5,052 nt of DNA from an uncultured Chlorobiota bacterium. GTDB taxonomy: Bacteria; Bacteroidota; Bacteroidia; Bacteroidales; JAADGE01. The position numbers and the translations under genes were made by a program. The notes beneath the pieces were generated by a model. That model was not told the DNA's origin, searched no databases, and saw only the letters and a program-made list of their open reading frames with translations. The DNA lies in NCBI GenBank assembly GCA_947311125.1, contig CAMZKI010000211.1, positions 1 through 5,052 on the forward strand, given 5' to 3'. This document shows, in pieces, positions 1 through 5,052 of this stretch (the stretch's first letter is position 1; every line of letters begins with the position of its first letter).

Positions 1-1283
1 ACGGCTACGGTATAAAATTTAAAGGGTAATTTCTTTCCGTTTTTATCTTTTAAAATTATTTTTTTCAGGCTATTTTTTTCAGTTATCAGTTCTATATTAA
101 TTCCGCTTACCTGCAAAGCATTTTTATTGTGTATTTCGTAAGCATATTTTATGAGTTTTTTTATTTTTATCGGACACATTTTGTATGTTACGAAAGTATT
201 TCCGAACGGAGAGAGTTCAAAAACCTGTTTTACGAGGATATTGCCTTCCGGTATCTCGTGAATACGAATGCCTCCGTTGTTTTGGAAAGCTATGTCGCAT
301 TTTAAAGTATCACGCATTGCATCTGTCATCATTGAGCCGAGCTCGTCTTTACCCGTTAAGGCTTTTTCTGCTTTACCTATAACTTTGTTTAGTCCCGGAT
401 TATTATTGAAATCTTTAATGAGTTTTGATATTTCCGGATTTTTATTTTGCTTGTACAAGTTTATCAGAGTATCTTTTTCCGAAACTATTTTACGGTCTGC
501 AACTTTTAATGTAAGAACACCGCAATATTTAAGATACGAACCTGCCTGCAAAATAAAAGTATTATTTTTATGAATACCTTTTTGCAGCGTAGAGTGGGAG
601 TGAGCACCTATAATAACATCAAAAAAAGGAAATTCTTCGGCTAATTTTTCGTCTGTTTCAAGTCCGAGGTGGCTCAGACATATAAAAATATCCGAAGAGT
701 CTTTGTAAGTTTTATATTTTTCGACATATTTAAGCGGATTATGAAAAATAATGTTTTTCATTTTTAAAGGACTTGAATCCGGATATCCGTTTTTACCGGT
801 TTGTAAAAGGCCTAAAACGCCTATTGTAATTCCGTTTTTTGTCGTGAATTTATAATAACCGGAAGGTTGTTTGAAAACAGCATTTTTTGAAGTTTCGATA
901 TTTGCCGAAATAAAAGGGAAACTTGCCTGTTTTATGCGTTCGTTAAGTTTTGCCTGCCCGTAATCAAATTCGTGATTACCTATGCAAGAAATGTCATAGG
1001 GCATTTTATTCATAAGATAAATCATAGGGTAGCCGGGGTCTTCGTATTGGTCAACAACCGGGTTTCCCGTAAATATGTCGCCTGCCGAGAACAGGTAGAC
1101 ATTTTCATATTCTGCTTTGTATTTGTCAACTACGGTTTTCAGTTGAGCAAAATTATCAATTTTTGCATGCATATCATTGGTATGCATTATTATTATTTCG
1201 GTAGTATCATTTTGAGAAAATACTGATAAACTGATTAAAATAATCGGTAAAATTGTTATTGTTTTTTTTAAAAAAGACTTCAT
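1..1283 (-). CDS. Secreted 5'-nucleotidase / metallophosphatase (UshA family), C-terminus cut by the window edge
   Basis: The 427 codons visible, without a stop, match the bifunctional UDP-sugar hydrolase/5'-nucleotidase family, which hydrolyses extracytoplasmic nucleotides to nucleosides and phosphate. Residues 1-23 look like a signal peptide (two lysines, hydrophobic core 8-20, likely cut near VFS|Q), so the enzyme should be periplasmic. The N-terminal metallophosphatase domain shows the metal-ligand blocks in order: TNDMH (35-39), GD (68-69), GNHE (102-105), SH (204-205) and AHSH (227-230). The last has Ala where Gly is usual before the first His. The C-terminal substrate-binding domain shows the DAMR segment (321-324), QNNGGIR (334-340) and SPFGNT (358-363). 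The sequence stops at FYTVA, just before the expected GGDG-type block, so perhaps 30-70 residues are missing. The ATG at 1283 directly precedes the signal peptide, with an A-rich leader and no Shine-Dalgarno. The exact substrate is not readable from sequence. No functional tie to ftcD, 72 bases upstream, is evident. Confidence 0.93.
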   Translation of the reverse strand, partial: MKSFLKKTITILPIILISLSVFSQNDTTEIIIMHTNDMHAKIDNFAQLKTVVDKYKAEYENVYLFSAGDIFTGNPVVDQYEDPGYPMIYLMNKMPYDISCIGNHEFDYGQAKLNERIKQASFPFISANIETSKNAVFKQPSGYYKFTTKNGITIGVLGLLQTGKNGYPDSSPLKMKNIIFHNPLKYVEKYKTYKDSSDIFICLSHLGLETDEKLAEEFPFFDVIIGAHSHSTLQKGIHKNNTFILQAGSYLKYCGVLTLKVADRKIVSEKDTLINLYKQNKNPEISKLIKDFNNNPGLNKVIGKAEKALTGKDELGSMMTDAMRDTLKCDIAFQNNGGIRIHEIPEGNILVKQVFELSPFGNTFVTYKMCPIKIKKLIKYAYEIHNKNALQVSGINIELITEKNSLKKIILKDKNGKKLPFKFYTVA

Positions 1284-1308
1284 ATTATATTTTTTAGTAT
1301 TATAAAAC

Positions 1309-1335
1309 AAACCTGCCTTCTTAAGAGACAGGTTT
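1309..1335 (-). terminator. Hairpin terminator candidate after ftcD
   Basis: AAACCTG and CAGGTTT (1309-1315 and 1329-1335) form a 7-base-pair stem. Inside it a short second stem closes a TTAA loop around CTTAAG. Read on the minus strand, the stem ends in TTT and runs into GTTTTATAAT, a T-rich tail suited to intrinsic termination. On the plus strand the hairpin is followed by purines, so it fits only minus-strand transcription. It begins about 20 bases past the ftcD stop and would limit read-through from ftcD into the nucleotidase gene. The stem is short, so termination may be partial. I see no convincing promoter between this hairpin and the nucleotidase start codon. Confidence 0.55.
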
Positions 1336-1355
1336 AAGATAAGAGTTATACGGAA

Positions 1356-3038
1356 TTACGAGATTTTTTCCTCAACCATCGCGACAATTTCTTTTTCCAG
1401 AGCGATTGCTTTTTTAAAAATTTCGTTTCCGGATTTTAATTTTTCAGCGGCAAATTCTTTATCTTCCAAATCTGCCATATTAATTTTTACGTTCATAAAA
1501 GCACCTTGCACGGCAGCTCTTGCAGCCAAAGCACCTACACCTGCATCGCTCACGGACGCTTGCAAACCGATTTCAGCCATAGCTTTCATCACTTCCATTG
1601 AACCGTATGCCAATTCCATAATTTTAAACGGAACGTTAATGGCATTTTTAGTGGCATCTTGTATCGCTTTGTGCCTCGCTGCTTTTTCGGCTTCGGTTTT
1701 TTTAGGCAAACGAAAGGCATCCATAATTTTGTTAAACGCATCGGTGTCTTCGTCAACCGTATTTACAAGTGCTTTGTAGTAGTATGCACCTTTTTCCGCC
1801 CAATCGGAAAATTCTTCCCAGCGGTCGTCCCAGCCGCGTTTGTGTGCCGAAAGATTGGCGACCATTGTTCCCAATGCCGCACCCAAAGCACCCATATATG
1901 CCGATATGGAACCGCCGCCCGGTGCCGGAAATTCTGAACCTGTTAAGTCGGCAAAATCATTGAGCTTCATATTGATAAGCGGTTTGGAATTTTTGTCTTC
2001 CATAACGTATTCAATAATTCGTTCTTCCGGAATAAAGGGTTTAAGCTCGTCAAGTCCCAAAGATTTTACAGCAATTTTTATAATTTCCGAATCGGCAATA
2101 CCTACGGAACGTTGTTGCATTTTAAGATAAAATTTTCCGGCATCCAATATCGCTTTAAGCGGAATTAAACCCACAAGTTCCGAACCGCTTACGCGAACAC
2201 CTCTTTTTTCGGCACTTTTTTTAACTTCTTCATAAGCTTTATGAACCGATGTTACGGTAATGTCAGTTAAGTTCATTGAAATTTGTGCAATGCCGTATTC
2301 TTCTATATACCAGCCGATTGCTTTAACTTTTTTAAGCGTTCCGGGTATTCTTACCGTATTTCCGTTTTCGTCTTTTACGATTTTACCGTTCACTTTTTTT
2401 GCTCTGCCGTTTTCTCTTACGTCAAAGGCAATTGCATTGGCACGTCTTGTTGAAGTAGTATTCAAATTAACGTTGTAAGCCACCAAAAAATTACGGGCAC
2501 TTATTGCCGTTGCTCCGGTTTTTTGAACGTGTTCGTTAAATTCGGCAGGACCGTAGTCTGGTTTCATTTTCGGGTCGGAGAGTTTCTCTTTTAAGCCCTC
2601 GTATTCGCCGGCACGACAATATGCCAAATTACGGCGTTTTTCTTCTTTTGCGGCAAATTCGTAGCAATAAACCGGAATTCCGAGTTCATTTCCGACACGC
2701 TCCGCCAATTTATGTGCATATTTTACGGTTTCTTCCATTGTAATGCCCGAAATAGGCACAAGCGGGCACACATCGGTTGCCCCGAAACGCGGATGTTCGC
2801 CGTGGTGTTTGCTCATATCAATCACTTCGCTTGCTTTTTTTATTGCCGAAAAAGCGGCTTCGATAACTTCATCGGGTGTTCCTACAAAAGTTACAACCGT
2901 TCGGTTGGTAGCTTTTCCCGGATCGACATCTAAAAGTTTTACGCCTTCAACGGCTTCTATCACATCGGTTATTTGTTTTATAACCGTCATATCACGTCCT
3001 TCGCTGAAATTCGGTACACATTCTATAAGTTGTTTCAT
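1356..3038 (-). CDS. ftcD: Bifunctional glutamate formiminotransferase / formimidoyltetrahydrofolate cyclodeaminase
   Basis: This 560-residue cytosolic enzyme takes the formimino group of N-formimino-L-glutamate, a histidine breakdown product, onto tetrahydrofolate. It then deaminates the product to 5,10-methenyl-THF with release of ammonia. The order matches mammalian FTCD: formiminotransferase N-subdomain (about 1-180, opening with ECVPNFSEGRD), C-subdomain (about 181-330) and cyclodeaminase (about 355-560). The formiminotransferase block GEHPRFGATDVCPLVPI is intact. Its His82 sits at the same number as the catalytic His82 I recall for the porcine enzyme. The cyclodeaminase has the PAPGGGS loop (371-377) and SDAGVGA (497-503), so both activities look functional. 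Residues about 214-232 form a Lys/Asn-rich insert absent from the mammalian enzyme as I recall it. The ATG at 3038 starts exactly at the conserved N-terminus and follows an A-rich leader without Shine-Dalgarno. Partner genes hutH, hutU and hutI are not in this window. Confidence 0.97.
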   Translation of the reverse strand: MKQLIECVPNFSEGRDMTVIKQITDVIEAVEGVKLLDVDPGKATNRTVVTFVGTPDEVIEAAFSAIKKASEVIDMSKHHGEHPRFGATDVCPLVPISGITMEETVKYAHKLAERVGNELGIPVYCYEFAAKEEKRRNLAYCRAGEYEGLKEKLSDPKMKPDYGPAEFNEHVQKTGATAISARNFLVAYNVNLNTTSTRRANAIAFDVRENGRAKKVNGKIVKDENGNTVRIPGTLKKVKAIGWYIEEYGIAQISMNLTDITVTSVHKAYEEVKKSAEKRGVRVSGSELVGLIPLKAILDAGKFYLKMQQRSVGIADSEIIKIAVKSLGLDELKPFIPEERIIEYVMEDKNSKPLINMKLNDFADLTGSEFPAPGGGSISAYMGALGAALGTMVANLSAHKRGWDDRWEEFSDWAEKGAYYYKALVNTVDEDTDAFNKIMDAFRLPKKTEAEKAARHKAIQDATKNAINVPFKIMELAYGSMEVMKAMAEIGLQASVSDAGVGALAARAAVQGAFMNVKINMADLEDKEFAAEKLKSGNEIFKKAIALEKEIVAMVEEKIS

Positions 3039-3070
3039 ATTTTTTGTAATTTGAAATTGAGGATTTGGTT

Positions 3071-3085
3071 TTATAAAGTTTATAA
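3071..3085. repeat. AT-rich 15-base palindrome upstream of ftcD
   Basis: TTATAAA and TTTATAA surround a single central base, 33-47 bases upstream of the ftcD start codon. The position would suit an operator or promoter-proximal site. Such AT-only symmetry is easy to get by chance in this composition, so a regulatory role is only a possibility. The 103-base gap around it shows no TAnnTTTG element on the minus strand and no clear terminator for the preceding KilA-N gene, so ftcD may be partly transcribed from upstream. Confidence 0.3.
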
Positions 3086-3141
3086 TTTCTAATTCAGAGT
3101 ACTTTGTTCGTTATAATTTTATATGTTTTGTCAGTGTGTCG

Positions 3142-4014
3142 TTATTTATTTTTCAACTTGTTTTTAATATAAACTTCATTATTTAGTTTTTTCAAAGCTT
3201 TTATAAAATTTTTTTCATTCAAGATAGTCAATTGATAAACGGCAATTTCTTTTAATTTTTCATATCTCTCTTTGCGTTCAACTCCCGATTTTATCATTTC
3301 TGCATTCAAACTTTCAAGATTTGATAAAACAGCCAATTCATTAATACTTGCAATGTCTCTGATATTCATTTCTTGTTCGGCAAATTTAGGATTTGCTTCT
3401 CTCCAATCTTTTGCCGTACAGTTAAAAAGGGCAACATTTAATAAATCAGCTTCTTCTGCATAAATTAACCATTCTTTATCCTTGTCATAATTTTTTTGAG
3501 GCAGGATATGATTTTTTACAGCATCCGTATGAATGTGATAATTCGCTTTACTTATTATTCGTTTAAAATTCCATTCAAGATTGTATTGATTGGTTTCTAT
3601 TTCTTTTAATCGCTGATATTCAGTTATCAAATACAATTTAAAAGTCGGGCTGATCCAAGTTCCGAATTCAAAAGCAATATCTTTATGGGCATAGGTTCCG
3701 CCGTATCTTCCGGCTTTTGAAAAAATACCTGTTGCATTGGTTTTTTCAACCCATTCTTTTACACTTACTTTAAAACTATTCAATCCCGATTGATTTCTAA
3801 TTATGGCGAATTCGCCATAATTAAAATTCGGGTTATTTATCTTTTCCCAAACACTCAAAAATTCAAGAGTGTTTCTGTTTCTTAACCAATCCGTAATGAA
3901 AAAACTGCCGTCTTTTGCTTTAAGCATATCAGTTAAGCAAATGTAATCCTGTTCGTCTTTTTTAACGATTGAAATTATTTTATCCTTAACTTTTATTTTT
4001 GCAGTTTTACTCAT
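3142..4014 (-). CDS. KilA-N domain protein (probable DNA-binding, phage-type)
   Basis: This 290-residue protein carries an N-terminal KilA-N domain, about residues 12-137. The diagnostic block is visible: LTDML (28-32), ITDWLRNRNTLEFLSVWE, the LNSF segment (78-81), then GRYGGTYAHKDIAFEFGTWISPTFKLYLITEYQRLK. KilA-N is a DNA-binding fold related to fungal APSES domains and common in large DNA phages. The C-terminal half (about 138-290) is charged and mostly helical-looking; I recognise no catalytic motif there. The C-terminus is lysine-rich. Relatives of similar length are, as I recall, frequent in Bacteroidota chromosomes, where their role is unknown. The frame extends two codons further to a TTG at 4020, but the ATG at 4014 is the likelier start. 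No integrase, terminase or other phage gene is present here, so this is an isolated gene and not a visible prophage. Whether it represses, activates or has a defence role cannot be read from the sequence. Confidence 0.9.
   Translation of the reverse strand: MSKTAKIKVKDKIISIVKKDEQDYICLTDMLKAKDGSFFITDWLRNRNTLEFLSVWEKINNPNFNYGEFAIIRNQSGLNSFKVSVKEWVEKTNATGIFSKAGRYGGTYAHKDIAFEFGTWISPTFKLYLITEYQRLKEIETNQYNLEWNFKRIISKANYHIHTDAVKNHILPQKNYDKDKEWLIYAEEADLLNVALFNCTAKDWREANPKFAEQEMNIRDIASINELAVLSNLESLNAEMIKSGVERKERYEKLKEIAVYQLTILNEKNFIKALKKLNNEVYIKNKLKNK
3798..3823. repeat. 26-base perfect palindrome inside the KilA-N gene
   Basis: The sequence centred on GAATTC (3808-3813) reads identically on both strands across 13 bases each side, beginning TAATTATGGCGAA. 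It lies in codons 65-73 (Asn-Tyr-Gly-Glu-Phe-Ala-Ile-Ile-Arg) of the KilA-N coding region. In mRNA it could form a hairpin; in DNA it could be a site for a dimeric protein. Protein coding constrains these bases, so the symmetry may be partly incidental, but perfect symmetry of this length is not expected by chance in 5 kb. Confidence 0.9.
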
Positions 4015-4094
4015 TGCCAAATTTTTTACAAAAAATAATTGATATTTGATGCTTTAAAAACTTAATTTGTTTATAATTTTTCTTTGAAAGATTA

Positions 4095-4102
4095 CAAAAA
4101 TA
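4095..4102 (-). promoter_or_regulatory. Possible -7 element for the KilA-N gene
   Basis: On the minus strand the bases read TATTTTTG, matching the Bacteroidota -7 consensus TAnnTTTG, and would give a leader of roughly 75 bases before the ATG at 4014. No TTG is seen at the proper distance upstream for a -33 element. In DNA this rich in T, an eight-base match is weak evidence. Confidence 0.25.
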
Positions 4103-4131
4103 AGATTTTTGTTTTTATTGGGAAATGATTT

Positions 4132-4160
4132 TTTGCTGTCTAAAATTTTTTATATATTTG
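4132..4160 (+). promoter_or_regulatory. Bacteroidota-type promoter candidate, plus strand
   Basis: A -33-like TTTG (4132-4135) is separated by 17 bases from TATATTTG (4153-4160), an exact match to the -7 consensus TAnnTTTG used by the Bacteroidota primary sigma factor. Transcription would begin around 4165-4168. It would first copy the foldable element and then, if not terminated, the lipoprotein gene, leaving a leader of about 270 bases. The spacing is at the short end of the range known for Flavobacterium and Bacteroides promoters. No better plus-strand candidate was seen closer to the ATG at 4434. Confidence 0.45.
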
Positions 4161-4217
4161 TGAAAACAAAATCAGAAAAATAATTATTTATGACATAAAG
4201 CAGATAAAATATTAAAC

Positions 4218-4383
4218 TAAAAAGCGTTAGCTTATTTTCTTGAAGTCGGAAATCGCCAATTTCTATAACACTGGCAAGAAATAAGATTAATGTTCACGCT
4301 ACGGCGTGGGCTGTTCTTATTTGTCAGTGTGGGTGTTTGGCGATACCTCGATTTCAGGTAAGTTACAGTTTCCACGCTTTTTA
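4218..4383 (+). ncRNA. Long imperfect hairpin: candidate structured RNA or mRNA leader, family unknown
   Basis: The two halves pair almost continuously. The segments are 4218-4226 with 4375-4383 (9 pairs), 4228-4234 with 4359-4365 (7, beside a TTTT bulge), 4239-4249 with 4348-4358 (11), 4252-4259 with 4337-4344 (8), 4268-4275 with 4323-4330 (8), a bulge AAG, then 4279-4286 with 4315-4322 (8). The tip is 4292-4299 with 4304-4311 around a UACG loop. C(UACG)G is a UNCG tetraloop, typical of stable RNAs. About 59 pairs form, seven of them G-U on the plus strand; on the minus strand these become A-C mismatches. I recognise no Rfam family or riboswitch core. The outer stem ends with CGCTTTTTA followed by more T, so the molecule might end there as a small RNA. 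Alternatively it is part of the lipoprotein mRNA leader, or a palindromic mobile repeat. The fold was worked out by eye. Confidence 0.6.
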
Positions 4384-4433
4384 ATTTTTATAAACATACT
4401 TTTTGGGGGCTGGGAGTAATAAAAATATAAAAA

Positions 4434-5052
4434 ATGAAAAATAATAATGTGTTTAAAATCGTGACTCTTGGAATTATCCTCGTGACTTTTGCAAGTTGTC
4501 AAAAACAGCCTGAAGCGATGTTTACTATGTCAAGTTCCTCAATATATGAAGGAGAAACTGTTTACTTTACAAATTCATCTTTGGATGGTTATAGCTATCT
4601 TTGGAGTTTTTCAGACGGTAATTTTAGTTATGAATATTCTCCTTCACATACATTTAATACCGCAGGAACATATGAAGTCTCATTAACTACATATTCTAAA
4701 AAAGGAAAATATAGTGATACTTATACAGAGACACTAACTGTAGAAACAAAACAAACAACAGACCTTGTTATTACAGTATATAATATTGATGGAATGTTAC
4801 CAGTTAGTGATTGTCAGATTAAATTATTTACAAATCAATCAGATTGGGATAATTTTGAAAATGTTATTGATTTTGGAAATACAGATAATAAAGGCGAAAT
4901 AACTTTTACAGATTTACAACCGATAAAATATTATGTTGATGCGTATAGAGTCGGATATACTGGATATGGATATTATTCAAATTGGAATTTAGATTATATA
5001 ACTGATCCTCTGATAGAAAATTTAATAAATTATTATACTGTATATGTTGAGT
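4434..5052 (+). CDS. PKD-domain lipoprotein, C-terminus cut by the window edge
   Basis: The 206 codons visible have no stop and begin with a lipoprotein signal: Lys2 and Lys8, hydrophobic core about 9-20, and TFASC with Cys22 as the likely lipidated residue (Phe at -3 is acceptable but not ideal). The residues after Cys22, QKQPEA, lack the acidic pair of the Bacteroidota surface export signal, so surface display is uncertain. Residues about 28-103 are a PKD domain, with EGETVYFTN, YLWSFSDG (55-62) and the SPSHTFNTAGTYEVSL segment (69-84). Residues about 110-175 resemble a carboxypeptidase-regulatory-like/prealbumin-like beta-sandwich (VYNIDG, LPVSDCQIKLF, TDNKGEITFTDLQPIKYYV). No enzymatic domain is visible; PKD domains usually mediate protein or glycan contacts at the cell envelope. 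The segment 166-188 is rich in tyrosine. The ATG at 4434 sits directly before the signal peptide after an A-rich leader. The gene may be driven by the promoter candidate about 270 bases upstream. Confidence 0.88.
   Translation, partial: MKNNNVFKIVTLGIILVTFASCQKQPEAMFTMSSSSIYEGETVYFTNSSLDGYSYLWSFSDGNFSYEYSPSHTFNTAGTYEVSLTTYSKKGKYSDTYTETLTVETKQTTDLVITVYNIDGMLPVSDCQIKLFTNQSDWDNFENVIDFGNTDNKGEITFTDLQPIKYYVDAYRVGYTGYGYYSNWNLDYITDPLIENLINYYTVYVE

Larger units (their letters stand above)
4015..4433. other. Divergent intergenic region without protein genes
   Basis: These 419 bases lie between the start of the KilA-N gene (minus) and the start of the lipoprotein gene (plus). I find no credible protein gene here. 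It holds a weak minus-strand promoter candidate near 4095-4102, a better plus-strand promoter candidate at 4132-4160, a 166-base foldable element at 4218-4383 and a short G-rich stretch at 4405-4416. The part from 4015 to 4217 is extremely AT-rich. The foldable element and the G-rich stretch are noticeably less so, which makes them stand out as a separate unit. Confidence 0.85.

Noticed and set aside
185..1226. Plus-strand frames of 65-101 codons in the left part.
   Set aside because: They lie antisense to the 5'-nucleotidase, which carries all family motifs in order without an internal stop.
1262..1275. T8/A6 run near the start of the nucleotidase gene as a phase-variation tract.
   Set aside because: Runs of this length are common in such AT-rich DNA, the frame is intact, and lysine and phenylalanine codons in a signal peptide explain it.
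1659..3054. Several plus-strand open frames of 64-103 codons opposite ftcD.
   Set aside because: ftcD is a full-length, strongly conserved protein on the other strand; these frames are antisense shadows with no domain character.
4218..4383. Integron attC recombination site (GCGTTAGC at 4224-4231 resembles a core site).
   Set aside because: GTTAGCT at 4226-4232 breaks the GTTRRRY consensus at one position. No properly placed RYYYAAC partner was found on either strand, and the fold is longer than attC sites (about 55-141 bases). No integrase or cassette array is seen.
4317..4502. 61-residue minus-strand open frame across the hairpin's 3' arm and the lipoprotein start.
   Set aside because: It overlaps the lipoprotein signal peptide in antisense, has low-complexity content with no recognisable motif, and covers half of the structured element, so it looks like a chance frame.
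4489..4686. 65-residue plus-strand frame within the lipoprotein gene.
   Set aside because: It is in another frame of the PKD lipoprotein coding region, which has a signal peptide and a clear domain; the overlap is a shadow.
1..5052. CRISPR arrays, tRNA or rRNA genes.
   Set aside because: No regularly spaced direct repeats, no cloverleaf with the usual T-loop, and no rRNA-like segments were found on either strand by reading.

Overview
The window looks like chromosomal DNA of a Bacteroidota bacterium, probably of the Bacteroidales type. The DNA is AT-rich, the start codons have A-rich leaders without Shine-Dalgarno sequences, and one promoter candidate fits the Bacteroidota pattern (TTG, 17-base gap, TAnnTTTG). 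The protein families also fit: a secreted 5'-nucleotidase, a fused FtcD with a lysine/asparagine-rich insert, a KilA-N protein and a PKD lipoprotein. The species cannot be named from this sequence.

Layout, left to right. Bases 1-1283 (minus) hold most of a secreted UshA-type 5'-nucleotidase whose C-terminus lies beyond the left edge. A hairpin terminator candidate at 1309-1335 (minus) separates it from ftcD (1356-3038, minus), the bifunctional formiminotransferase-cyclodeaminase of histidine breakdown and one-carbon metabolism. A 103-base gap with a short AT palindrome precedes a 290-residue KilA-N domain protein (3142-4014, minus), a family best known from phages; its reading frame contains a 26-base perfect palindrome. 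The three minus-strand genes point the same way but have no obvious shared pathway. ftcD is not beside hutH, hutU or hutI within this window.

Bases 4015-4433 form a divergent intergenic region between the KilA-N gene and a plus-strand lipoprotein gene (4434 to the right edge) with a PKD domain and a second beta-sandwich-like domain. The region carries a plus-strand promoter candidate at 4132-4160. Downstream of it, bases 4218-4383 fold on paper into one long, nearly continuous hairpin of about 59 pairs, capped by a C(UACG)G tetraloop. Seven of its pairs are G-U wobbles that work only in the plus-strand transcript, which argues for an RNA rather than a chance DNA palindrome. It is either a structured leader of the lipoprotein mRNA, a separate small RNA, or a palindromic mobile element. 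I recognise no known riboswitch or RNA family in it. It is the most interesting object in the window.
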